Source of the DNA: JASEHD01 sp964471945
Lineage (GTDB): Bacteria > Bacteroidota > Ignavibacteria > UBA10030 > SZUA-254
NCBI GenBank assembly: GCA_964471945.1
Contig: CAYYIJ010000035.1
Coordinates: 1-21,860 of the forward strand
Direction of reading: 5' to 3'
Length of the DNA stretch: 21,860 bases
The notes under the pieces were generated by a model, which saw only the letters and a program-made list of their open reading frames with translations, searched no databases and was not told the DNA's origin. Below are positions 8,150-16,369 of this stretch, piece after piece. The position numbers were made by a program, and so were the translations under genes. Each line of letters starts with the position of its first letter. Position 1 is the first letter of the stretch.

Positions 8150-8428
8150 TTATTTAAAACCGCATTATCAGCTAAATCCATGAAAATTAAGTTTCATGGT
8201 AATTAAGTCAGACATATTAAAGAATCTGACAAGTTATATTTAAAGGGAACTTGACTTGTGGGCTTCGATTACAGGCCTCACCCTTTTTAAAAAAGGGATT
8301 TGTAGTCTTGTATGAAAAACATAAGTAACTACAAGCAGTGGAAGTAAAAAATGTCCAGGCAAGTACCCACTGTGTATGATTGAGATTCTTAAATACACGA
8401 CTATTGTGCTGAATGCGGTTTATTATTT
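8150..8428 (+). ncRNA. Structured RNA between zapA and rny: 6S-like RNA or rny leader
   Basis: The 5' arm 8157-8172 pairs with 8408-8421, giving 14 pairs with one 2-base bulge (AACCGCATT with AATGCGGTT, then CAGC with GCTG). Nested inside are a perfect 8-bp hairpin (8178-8185 with 8192-8199), a long-range helix 8215-8227 with 8383-8395 (12 of 13 paired), and a helix 8245-8261 with 8354-8368 (GGG-A-ACTTG against CAAGT-A-CCC plus a continuation). At its tip lies a hairpin GTAGT...ACTAC (8302-8332). The overall shape is a long irregular rod, as in 6S RNA, and E. coli ssrS sits right after zapA. At about 275 nt it is long for 6S. Ends are estimated from the promoter and stem. With no clear terminator before rny it could instead be a regulatory 5' leader. 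Confidence 0.6.
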
Positions 8429-8436
8429 TAAATAAA

Positions 8437-10005
8437 ATGGATAATGGAATGAATTTAATATTATTATGTGTAATTATCGCTAGTGGGATATCATTTGCCA
8501 TTGGATGGTACATCAACAACCACATTGGTAAAAATAAAATTGCCAATGCTGAAGAACGGGCAAAAAAAATTATCGAGGATGCTGAGAAGGATTCAAACAA
8601 TATTAAAAAAGAAAAACTTCTCGAAGTAAAAGATGAATGGTATCGGAAAAAACAAGAGTTCGAGCAGGATGTTAACGCAAAACGTAATAAACTTCAAGCA
8701 TTCGAGAAACAGCTAACGAGTCGGGAAGAAAATCTTGACCGAAAAGTAGAATTAGTCAATAAAAAAGAAAAAGAAGTTACAAATCATAAACGTCTCATCG
8801 ATGAAAAAATAAAACAGCTCGAAGAGAAACAAAATCAACTTTCCCGCCTCCTTCATGATGAGAATCTTCGTCTGGAGCGCGTTTCGAGTATGACGAAAGA
8901 AGACGCTAAAAAACTTCTCATCGAAAATATGATTACCGAAGCAAAAGGAGAAGCGGCGCAAGTTCTTAAAGAAATAAGAGATAACTCGAAGTTAGAAGCA
9001 AAAAAGGAGTCACAGAAAATAATTATTCAAGCTATTCAGCGAAGCGCTGTTGATCATTGTGTTGAAACAACTGTCAGCGTACTTCAAATTCAAAGCGATG
9101 AAATGAAAGGACGTATTATCGGGAAAGAAGGGCGAAACATCAGAGCGTTTGAAGCGGCAACTGGTGTCGATGTGATCGTTGACGATACACCTGAAGCAGT
9201 AATTATTTCAGCCTTCGATCCGTTAAGACGAGAAGTTGCACGCATAGCGCTTGAACGTTTAATAACCGATGGAAGAATCCATCCAGCCCGCATCGAAGAA
9301 ATTGTTCAAAAAGTTCAAACAGATTTGGACGAAGAGCTCCTCCACACAGGCGAAAATATGATGATGGAAATTGGTATTGCGGGCGGAAATCCAGAATTGT
9401 TAAGGTTTCTTGGCAAGATGAAGTATCGTTCGAGTTATGGGCAAAACCTTCTTTCGCATAGTTTAGAGGTTGCTCACCTCACAGGATTGATGGCCGCAGA
9501 GCTGGGCTTGGATATTGTTTTAGCAAAACGTGCGGGATTACTTCACGATATCGGTAAAACAGTAGATAGAAATCTTGAAGGCCCCCACGCATTAATCGGA
9601 TATGATTTAGCGAAAAAATTCAATGAAAATTTAGTTATTCTGAATGCGATTGGCTCGCATCATGACGATATGCCAATCGAGTATCCGATTGCGGCATTAG
9701 TTCAATCAGCAGATGCGATTAGCGGATCTCGACCAGGTGCAAGGCGAGAGACGATTGAAGCATATGCAAAGCGTTTAGAACATCTTGAAAAACTCGCAAA
9801 ATCTTTCGACGGTGTTTCACAAACCTACGCGATTCAAGCCGGACGGGAAATACGTGTCATAGTTGAACATGATAAAATCGATGATGCAATGGCAGATTTA
9901 CTCTCACACGATATAGCTAAAAAAATCGAAACAGATATAGGATATCCCGGACAGATTAAAGTGGTTGTCATCAGAGAAAAGCGTGCAGTTGCTTATGCAA
10001 AATAA
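8437..10005 (+). CDS. rny: Ribonuclease Y
   Basis: A 522-residue membrane-anchored endoribonuclease that starts mRNA decay. Order: N-terminal transmembrane helix (about 6-25), long charged coiled coil (about 33-200), KH RNA-binding domain with GRIIGKEGRN (225-234), and HD phosphohydrolase domain with His341, the His370-Asp371 pair in LLHDIGK, HH at 408-409 and Asp426. The length matches the family. The frame is open to an ATG at 8413, but that codon lies in the 3' arm of the RNA closing stem. ATG 8437 is chosen; ATG 8449 is also possible, and neither has a strong Shine-Dalgarno. The gene overlaps coaE by 11 bases. Confidence 0.97.
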   Translation: MDNGMNLILLCVIIASGISFAIGWYINNHIGKNKIANAEERAKKIIEDAEKDSNNIKKEKLLEVKDEWYRKKQEFEQDVNAKRNKLQAFEKQLTSREENLDRKVELVNKKEKEVTNHKRLIDEKIKQLEEKQNQLSRLLHDENLRLERVSSMTKEDAKKLLIENMITEAKGEAAQVLKEIRDNSKLEAKKESQKIIIQAIQRSAVDHCVETTVSVLQIQSDEMKGRIIGKEGRNIRAFEAATGVDVIVDDTPEAVIISAFDPLRREVARIALERLITDGRIHPARIEEIVQKVQTDLDEELLHTGENMMMEIGIAGGNPELLRFLGKMKYRSSYGQNLLSHSLEVAHLTGLMAAELGLDIVLAKRAGLLHDIGKTVDRNLEGPHALIGYDLAKKFNENLVILNAIGSHHDDMPIEYPIAALVQSADAISGSRPGARRETIEAYAKRLEHLEKLAKSFDGVSQTYAIQAGREIRVIVEHDKIDDAMADLLSHDIAKKIETDIGYPGQIKVVVIREKRAVAYAK

Positions 10006-10615
10006 AACACTTATTGTCGGTATAACCGGCGGTATAGGAAGCGGTAAAAGCGAGGTATGTAATTTATTTCATTCATTTGGAGCGAAGACATTATATGCAG
10101 ACCACATAGCAAAAGAGCTTATCGATACAAGAAAAGATATTCAACTGAAAATTAAGCAAGCATTTGGGTCTGATATTTTTCTGAAAGATGGAACATTAGA
10201 TCGAAATAAAATGGCTGAACTTGTGTTTCAAGATAAAAAACTAAGATTAAAAATTAATCGTATCGTTCATCCGCACGTCATCGAATTATTAAAAACCGAA
10301 ATCAGAAAAGAAAAAATTATTGGTGCTACACCAATACTTGTTGTAGAAGCCGCGCTAATTTTTGAAGCGAATGCACGGGGATTGTTCGATTATATTATCG
10401 TTGTTCACGCAGATCATGAACTTCGGATACAAAGAATAATGAATCGAGACGTATGTTCGAGGGAGGATGTTGAAGCCAGAATAAACTCTCAAATTTCTGC
10501 TGAGAATAAGTTATCTCTTGCTGATTTTATTATTTGGAACTCGGATAATAAAAAATTGTTGAAAGATAGAACACGATTTCTTTTTGATGTTCTAACAACT
10601 CTGACACTTTCTTAA
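9995..10615 (+). CDS. coaE: Dephospho-CoA kinase
   Basis: A 206-residue soluble kinase for the last step of coenzyme A synthesis, phosphorylating the ribose 3'-hydroxyl of dephospho-CoA. Visible are the P-loop GGIGSGKS (12-19), the ADHIAKEL block, the conserved HPHV (near 89-92) and the lid-region RIMNRD. The usual VPLLFE is written here as VEAALIFE. The ATG at 9995 lies inside the last codons of rny (11-base overlap), which implies translational coupling. A longer TTG-started frame from 9965 would only add rny-shadow residues. Confidence 0.95.
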   Translation: MQNKTLIVGITGGIGSGKSEVCNLFHSFGAKTLYADHIAKELIDTRKDIQLKIKQAFGSDIFLKDGTLDRNKMAELVFQDKKLRLKINRIVHPHVIELLKTEIRKEKIIGATPILVVEAALIFEANARGLFDYIIVVHADHELRIQRIMNRDVCSREDVEARINSQISAENKLSLADFIIWNSDNKKLLKDRTRFLFDVLTTLTLS

Positions 10616-10637
10616 CATCAAAGAATTGATAAAATAA

Positions 10638-12245
10638 ATGGAGAATCGTTCTGATTTTTTGGTTATTGGAAGCGGAATAGCTGGTCTCTCCTTCGCACTG
10701 AAAGCTGCTACAATTGGAACTGTCGCTCTAATAACAAAAAAAGAGAAAGCTGAATCGAATACAAATTATGCGCAAGGTGGGATTGCTGCGGTTATTTCAG
10801 TAGCCGATAATTTCACACTTCACATTCAAGACACAATGAATACCGGAGTTGGTTTATGCCATCGTGATGCTGTTGAGATGCTCGTAATGGAGGGGCCCAA
10901 ACGCCTTAATGAACTTATTCAGATTGGTGTTGATTTCACACGAAGCGGTGATAGACTTGATTTGGGGCGAGAAGGTGGGCATTCGCAAAACCGGATTGTC
11001 CATTCACACGATCATACAGGTGCAGAAATCGAGCGTGCTCTTTTGCATTCGGTTTCATTAAATCCAAACATTACTATGTATGAAAATCACGTAGCTATCG
11101 AACTCATCACTGAACATCATTTGGGTAAAAAGAAAATCCCAGCATCGCAAATTCATTGTTGGGGTGCATATGTGTTTGATGTACTAGAGAATTGTGTCAA
11201 AATATTTTTGGCGCCATTTACTATTCTTTGTTCCGGAGGTTTAGGTCAGGTGTATCTGCATACAACAAATCCGGCGATCGCCACCGGCGATGGTGTAGCA
11301 ATGGCATACCGGGCTGGAGCAGTTGTCGCAAATATGGAATTTATTCAGTTCCATCCCACAACATTATTTAATTCTGGGTCACCAGCTTTCTTAATTTCAG
11401 AGGCAATCCGTGGTTCGGGTGGCGTTATTAGATCTCGTAAAGGTGAGGAATTCATTCAACGCTATGATTCGAGAGGATCCCTAGCACCGCGCGATGTAGT
11501 TGCACGAGCAATTGATAATGAGTTGAAGAAAAGCGGGGACGCGTATGTACTTCTCGACTTACACCATATACATACAGATAAGATAAAAGATAAATTTCCA
11601 CTTATCTACGAAACCTGTTTATCAAAATATCGAATTGATATTACAAAAGAACCGATACCAATTGTTCCTTCCGCTCATTATTCCTGTGGTGGAGTAAAAA
11701 CAGACCTGATGGGTAGAACATCGATTCATAATCTGTATGCTTGTGGAGAGGTAGCTATGACGGGTGTCCATGGCGCTAACAGATTAGCAAGCAACTCGCT
11801 TCTTGAAGCGATCGTTTTTTCGCATCAGGCATTTGAACACGCTAAATCTATGAGTCGGAGTAATCTATCCCCTTTACCGGAAATTCCCGAGTGGGACGAC
11901 AGCGGCACATTTGATGCGGATGAGTGGGTGTTAATAGAACATGATAAAAAAGAAATCCAACAAATAATGTGGGATTATGTTGGGATTGTTCGATCGAATC
12001 ATCGACTTGATCGTGCATATCGCCGGTTGAATATTATTCAGGATGAGATTGAGAATTTTTATAAGCGTACAAAAGTTGTAGAAGGTTTAATCGAATTACG
12101 CAATCTTAGCACAGTAGCCCGTTTAATTATTCTTGGCGCGCTTCAAAGAAAAGAAAGTCGTGGTCTACATTTTACAACCGATTATCCAAACATGGATGAT
12201 GAACATTGGTTACATGATACGATAATATCACTATCAGATATTTGA
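10638..12245 (+). CDS. nadB: L-aspartate oxidase
   Basis: A 535-residue FAD enzyme that oxidises L-aspartate to iminoaspartate, the first step of de novo NAD synthesis. Visible are the dinucleotide motif GSGIAGLSFALKA (11-23), NTNYAQGGIAA (41-51), the active-site region REGGHSQNRIVHSHDHTG (111-128), the FHPTTL and SEAIRGSGG blocks, and the second FAD motif LYACGEVAMTGVHGANRLASNSLLEA. A C-terminal helical domain follows. The closely related succinate dehydrogenase flavoprotein is less likely because NTNYAQGG and the lone-gene context fit NadB. nadA and nadC are not next to it. The ATG at 10638 has no clear Shine-Dalgarno. Confidence 0.95.
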   Translation: MENRSDFLVIGSGIAGLSFALKAATIGTVALITKKEKAESNTNYAQGGIAAVISVADNFTLHIQDTMNTGVGLCHRDAVEMLVMEGPKRLNELIQIGVDFTRSGDRLDLGREGGHSQNRIVHSHDHTGAEIERALLHSVSLNPNITMYENHVAIELITEHHLGKKKIPASQIHCWGAYVFDVLENCVKIFLAPFTILCSGGLGQVYLHTTNPAIATGDGVAMAYRAGAVVANMEFIQFHPTTLFNSGSPAFLISEAIRGSGGVIRSRKGEEFIQRYDSRGSLAPRDVVARAIDNELKKSGDAYVLLDLHHIHTDKIKDKFPLIYETCLSKYRIDITKEPIPIVPSAHYSCGGVKTDLMGRTSIHNLYACGEVAMTGVHGANRLASNSLLEAIVFSHQAFEHAKSMSRSNLSPLPEIPEWDDSGTFDADEWVLIEHDKKEIQQIMWDYVGIVRSNHRLDRAYRRLNIIQDEIENFYKRTKVVEGLIELRNLSTVARLIILGALQRKESRGLHFTTDYPNMDDEHWLHDTIISLSDI

Positions 12246-12275
12246 GATATTTATAAATTTTAGATAACTTATTTT

Positions 12276-13784
12276 ATGTTCTACTACGACACCAAAATTA
12301 ATTTTAAATCAGAAAAACCATACGACCGTTGTGCAGTTTTTGGTATTTACGGGCATTCTCAAGCAGCACAAATGGTATATTATGGATTATATGCACAGCA
12401 ACATAGGGGGCAGGAAGCATCGGGCATCGTAACATCAATTTTTGATGAAAAAACTGGTAGATATCATTTTCGAATTCATAAAGATTTCGGTTTAGTAAAT
12501 GATGTTTTTAAGGATGATAAGATATTAACAGAAAAACTTCAGGGGAATTCCGCAATCGGTCATAACCGTTACTCAACCGCGGGTGCTTCTGATAACAGCA
12601 ATAACATTCAGCCACTTATTGTGAATTACCGTGGAGGAAATATCGGTATTTCACATAATGGAAACTTGACAAATTTCCACTCACTTAGGAAACAGCTGCA
12701 AGAAGAAGGAACAATCTTCCAAACAACGTCGGACACAGAAATCATTCTTCATCTTATCGCGAAAAGCAAAGAGCGAGAACAAATCCATCAAATCATTGAT
12801 GCATTGAAACAGGTAGAAGGTGCATATTCAATTGCAATTCTGACAGATAACTGCTTAATCGCTGCACGTGATCCACATGGTTGGAAACCTTTGGCAGTCG
12901 GGAAGCTTGCTGATGCGTATGTTGTGGCATCCGAAACCTGTGCGTTTGATTTGATAGGTGCAACTTATTTATGCGATGTTGATCCGGGGGAAATTCTTGT
13001 ATTTGACAAGGACGCATCTATAACAGGTGAAGTGAAATCTTTTCGATTAACAAAAACTAAATCCGAACAGTTCTTTTGCATCTTCGAATATATTTACTTC
13101 TCCAGACCCGATAGTCGGATTTTTGGTGAGAGTGTTGATCGGGTTCGAAGAAAATTAGGTAAATCACTGGCTCATGAACATCCGGTGATACCTGATCCAG
13201 TTGATACTTCTGTTATTGTCATTAATGTACCAGATTCGAGTAATACGGCAACTCTTGGATATGTTAGTGAGAATACAAAAATTGGAAACAAGAGTAAATA
13301 TGAGATCGGACTCATTCGGAGCCATTATGTTGGAAGAACATTTATACAGCCAATGCAAGACCTCCGCGAGATGAAAGTGAAGACAAAATACAATACTGTG
13401 CGAGGAGTTCTCGAAGGGAAAAAAGTAGTCATAATCGATGACTCTATTGTACGGGGAACAACATCGAAACAATTAGTTAAACTAATTCGTGAATCTGGTG
13501 CAAGAGAAATTCATTTTCGTGTTACTTCACCACCTATCCGCTTTCCATGTTATTATGGGATGGACTTCCCCGATCATAACGAATTAATCGCCAACTGGTG
13601 CAATGGTGATATTGATAATATTCGGCAGGAGTTAGGGGTCGATAGCTTAGGTTATCTTTCACTCGATAAGCTACTCGATTCTGTTCCGCATGACAGAGAT
13701 GAATCGTATTGTACGGCGTGTTTCAGCGGTAAATTCCCAACAGCACTCGAAGACGGTTTTTCCAAAGTAAAACATGAAATTTAA
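12276..13784 (+). CDS. purF: Amidophosphoribosyltransferase
   Basis: A 502-residue enzyme of the first committed step of purine synthesis (PRPP plus glutamine to phosphoribosylamine). Cys19 in DRCAVFGIYGH is the predicted N-terminal nucleophile after removal of an 18-residue propeptide. The glutaminase domain has QQHRGQEASGI, GHNRYST and SHNGNLTN. The phosphoribosyltransferase domain carries the PRPP loop VVIIDDSIVRGTTS (384-397). Cys268, Cys425, Cys479 and Cys482 match the [4Fe-4S] ligand set of Bacillus-type PurF, whose cluster confers oxygen-sensitive turnover. An insert of about 10 residues precedes YEIGLIRSHYVGRTFIQP. The pgsA start follows after six bases. Confidence 0.95.
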   Translation: MFYYDTKINFKSEKPYDRCAVFGIYGHSQAAQMVYYGLYAQQHRGQEASGIVTSIFDEKTGRYHFRIHKDFGLVNDVFKDDKILTEKLQGNSAIGHNRYSTAGASDNSNNIQPLIVNYRGGNIGISHNGNLTNFHSLRKQLQEEGTIFQTTSDTEIILHLIAKSKEREQIHQIIDALKQVEGAYSIAILTDNCLIAARDPHGWKPLAVGKLADAYVVASETCAFDLIGATYLCDVDPGEILVFDKDASITGEVKSFRLTKTKSEQFFCIFEYIYFSRPDSRIFGESVDRVRRKLGKSLAHEHPVIPDPVDTSVIVINVPDSSNTATLGYVSENTKIGNKSKYEIGLIRSHYVGRTFIQPMQDLREMKVKTKYNTVRGVLEGKKVVIIDDSIVRGTTSKQLVKLIRESGAREIHFRVTSPPIRFPCYYGMDFPDHNELIANWCNGDIDNIRQELGVDSLGYLSLDKLLDSVPHDRDESYCTACFSGKFPTALEDGFSKVKHEI

Positions 13785-13790
13785 GTAACC

Positions 13791-14351
13791 ATGCAATCAG
13801 ATATCTGGACGATTTCAAATGTATTGAGCAGCTTTCGGATAATTTTACTTATTCCCCTTTCACTATTACTTCTTTCTGATAATCCTGATCTTCGGTGGTA
13901 CATCATCGGTCTGATGATTTTTATTGCATCAACTGATATGTTGGATGGTTATTTTGCCCGGCGATTTCAGCAAGTTAGTGAAATTGGAAAAATATTGGAT
14001 CCTCTTGCAGATAAAATCGCGATTGGTGTGGTTTGCTTGATCCTTACCGTTCAGTGTAAAATACCAAGTTGGTTTTTTTTTACTGCTATTCTGCGTGATG
14101 TCATAATATTTATGGGCGGTATATACATAAAAAAATCTAAAGACATTATACTGGAATCAAACAAAATCGGGAAATGGGCTGTAACGATTTTCGCTGTGTA
14201 TTTAATTTTAGTAGTAATTGACCATTATCAACTGGAATATTTTAAAGGATTATTCCTTTGTATTTGTTTCATATTACTAATAACATCTTTTATATCTTAT
14301 GCGGTAAGATTTATTAAAATTATCCGGATGCCGCAGTCAATTCATAATTAA
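13791..14351 (+). CDS. pgsA: CDP-diacylglycerol--glycerol-3-phosphate 3-phosphatidyltransferase
   Basis: A 186-residue integral membrane enzyme of the CDP-alcohol phosphatidyltransferase family, making phosphatidylglycerol phosphate. The full signature is present: D49-x2-D52-G53-x2-A56-R57-x8-G66-x3-D70-x3-D74. About five to six hydrophobic segments span the protein (for example 14-28, 36-48, 76-88, 131-144 and 153-172). The family signature does not itself fix the alcohol substrate; PgsA is preferred for length and because it is the near-universal member, while phosphatidylserine synthase is the alternative. The start at 13791 lies six bases after purF, so the genes are probably co-transcribed. 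Confidence 0.88.
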   Translation: MQSDIWTISNVLSSFRIILLIPLSLLLLSDNPDLRWYIIGLMIFIASTDMLDGYFARRFQQVSEIGKILDPLADKIAIGVVCLILTVQCKIPSWFFFTAILRDVIIFMGGIYIKKSKDIILESNKIGKWAVTIFAVYLILVVIDHYQLEYFKGLFLCICFILLITSFISYAVRFIKIIRMPQSIHN

Positions 14352-14363
14352 TACAATAATTCA

Positions 14364-15311
14364 ATGGGCTTTTTTGATAAATTTAAGTTAAGTAAACTAA
14401 AAGAAAGTCTCACAAAAACACGTGAGAATATAGTCGGCAAAATTCAGAAGATTATCTCAGGGAAAACGAGGATTGATGATGAGTTACTAGATAATCTTGA
14501 AGAAATTCTTATCGGGGGGGATGTAGGAGTAAGTACGACGATGAAAATTATTGAGAATATTCGTCTTCGAGTAAAAAAAGATGGTTATCAGGACACCTCG
14601 GATATTGATTCAATATTACGCGAGGAAATTCAAAAACTACTTATTAATGGATATACCGAAAAAATTGAAATATTATCAATTCCAATCATAAATAAGCCGC
14701 ACGTAATAATGATTGTTGGAGTAAATGGAGTAGGCAAAACAACGACGATTGGGAAATTAGCATACAATTACCGAACAAGTGGAAAGAAAGTTTTAATAGC
14801 AGCAGCAGATACATTCAGGGCGGCTGCGAACGAACAGCTTGAAATATGGGCTGAGCGAGCCGGAGTTGAAATTATACAACAACAACAAGGCTCGGATCCG
14901 GCGGCAGTTTCGTTTGATGCATTAAAATCAGCAAAATCACGTGAGCTGGATATTCTGATCGTAGATACTGCAGGACGATTACATACAAAAGTAAATTTGA
15001 TGGAAGAATTGAAAAAAATTAAACGTGTTATCCAAAAATTAGATCCTCAAGCACCACACGAGGTTTTACTCGTTGTTGACGCTTCAACAGGGCAGAATGC
15101 AATTCAACAAGCGAGGCAATTTATGGCGGCAGTTAATATTACTGGAATTATACTTACTAAGCTCGATGGAACTGCTAAAGGTGGAGTGGTGATTGCTATT
15201 AACCAGGAGCTCAACATTCCCGTCAAATACATCGGTATTGGTGAAAAGATTGATGATTTTCAACCATTTGATCATAAAGCTTTTGTTGAAGCTCTTTTTG
15301 AAAAAACCTAA
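14364..15311 (+). CDS. ftsY: Signal recognition particle receptor FtsY
   Basis: A 315-residue SRP GTPase that docks ribosome-SRP complexes at the membrane. The helical N domain (about 1-95) is followed by the G domain with G1 GVNGVGKTT (119-127), ADTFRAAANEQL (148-159), G3 DTAGR (201-205), G4 TKLD (265-268) and the closing GIGEKIDDFQPFD. It lacks the long acidic A domain of the E. coli protein, as in many bacteria. The short amphipathic start MGFFDKFKLSKLKESL may serve membrane binding. The stop codon overlaps the next start by one base (TAATG at 15309-15313). Confidence 0.96.
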   Translation: MGFFDKFKLSKLKESLTKTRENIVGKIQKIISGKTRIDDELLDNLEEILIGGDVGVSTTMKIIENIRLRVKKDGYQDTSDIDSILREEIQKLLINGYTEKIEILSIPIINKPHVIMIVGVNGVGKTTTIGKLAYNYRTSGKKVLIAAADTFRAAANEQLEIWAERAGVEIIQQQQGSDPAAVSFDALKSAKSRELDILIVDTAGRLHTKVNLMEELKKIKRVIQKLDPQAPHEVLLVVDASTGQNAIQQARQFMAAVNITGIILTKLDGTAKGGVVIAINQELNIPVKYIGIGEKIDDFQPFDHKAFVEALFEKT

Positions 15312-16369
15312 TGAAATTAAAATATCAGCACATAGATTTAAAACTGAAACATACTTTTACAATTGCACGCAGCTCGCGTGACTTTGAGCCATGTATCATA
15401 GTCGAATTCGAGCATGATGGAATTGTTGGATATGGCGAAGCTTCACCTTCAGAGCGGTACAGCGAGACGAAGGAGACCGTAATAGAATTTTTCAAGAAGA
15501 TTGATCTTTCTTTTTTTAAAGACCCATTTCAACTCGAAGATAATCTTTTCTACATCGGAAATATTGATAACGGAAATACATCCGCAAAAGCTGCAGTCGA
15601 TATCGCTCTACATGATTGGATAGGGAAAAAATTAAATGTACCGTTCTGGAAACTCTGTGGGTTGAATAAAGATAAAACTCCGACAACGTCTTTTACTATT
15701 GGTATTGATACTCTCGATATAATCGAAAAGAAAGTCCGAGAGGCAGAACCATATCCCATATTGAAAGTTAAAGTCGGTGTCCAGAATGATGAACAAATAA
15801 TTAAGACCATCCGGAATCTAACCAATAAAGTAATCCGTGTTGATGCCAACGAAGGATGGAAATCGAAAGAGATGGCTCGTGATAAAATATTGTGGCTCGA
15901 GGAACAGGGTGTAGAGTTAGTCGAACAACCTCTTCCGACCACAATGTTGGATGAAACTGGCTGGTTGCGGGAACAGATTCATATTCCCTTAATCGCAGAT
16001 GAGAGTGTTACAAGATTAACTGATCTACCGAAACTGCGGGGTGCCTTTGATGGAATCAATATTAAATTGATGAAGTGTACTGGCTTGCGCGAGGCAATAA
16101 GAATGATTCATACTGCTAAAGCCCTTAACATGAAAATTATGCTTGGTTGTATGATTGAAAGCTCAATAGGCATATCAGCGGCTGCACAACTTTCTCCTCT
16201 GGTCGATTATGCTGATTTGGATGGAAACATCTTAATCACTAATGATCCTTTCGATGGTGTGAAAGTAGTAGAAGGAAAGTTGATATTATGTGAGAAGCCT
16301 GGTTTAGGAATAGATAGAAAAGAACAGGATGATACAAAAGATAAAAATATTACCCGAAAACTTAGCTAA
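15311..16369 (+). CDS. Dipeptide epimerase, enolase superfamily (L-Ala-D/L-Glu epimerase-like)
   Basis: A 352-residue muconate-lactonising-subgroup enolase-superfamily enzyme. The acid/base KVK pair sits at 152-154, metal ligands are Asp178 (RVDANEGW), Glu205 (VEQPLP) and Asp230 (ADES), and the opposite catalytic lysine is in IKLMK (252-255). Asp302 and Asp304 form the D-x-D that in dipeptide epimerases binds the substrate amino group, which supports a dipeptide substrate, typically L-Ala-D/L-Glu from murein recycling. Exact specificity cannot be read from the sequence. Its ATG overlaps the ftsY stop, and its last 41 bases overlap mutL. A muropeptide enzyme wedged between ftsY and mutL has no obvious functional link to either. 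Confidence 0.88.
   Translation: MKLKYQHIDLKLKHTFTIARSSRDFEPCIIVEFEHDGIVGYGEASPSERYSETKETVIEFFKKIDLSFFKDPFQLEDNLFYIGNIDNGNTSAKAAVDIALHDWIGKKLNVPFWKLCGLNKDKTPTTSFTIGIDTLDIIEKKVREAEPYPILKVKVGVQNDEQIIKTIRNLTNKVIRVDANEGWKSKEMARDKILWLEEQGVELVEQPLPTTMLDETGWLREQIHIPLIADESVTRLTDLPKLRGAFDGINIKLMKCTGLREAIRMIHTAKALNMKIMLGCMIESSIGISAAAQLSPLVDYADLDGNILITNDPFDGVKVVEGKLILCEKPGLGIDRKEQDDTKDKNITRKLS

Noticed and set aside
8150..8428. tmRNA, RNase P RNA or SRP RNA as identity of the structured RNA
   Set aside because: No tRNA-like T arm, no GAGGAAAGTCC or ACAGAA blocks of RNase P, and no SRP GGAAGG-type loop were found.
8413..8436. Eight extra N-terminal residues for RNase Y
   Set aside because: The codons lie in the 3' arm of the RNA closing stem and precede the usual short lead to the transmembrane helix.
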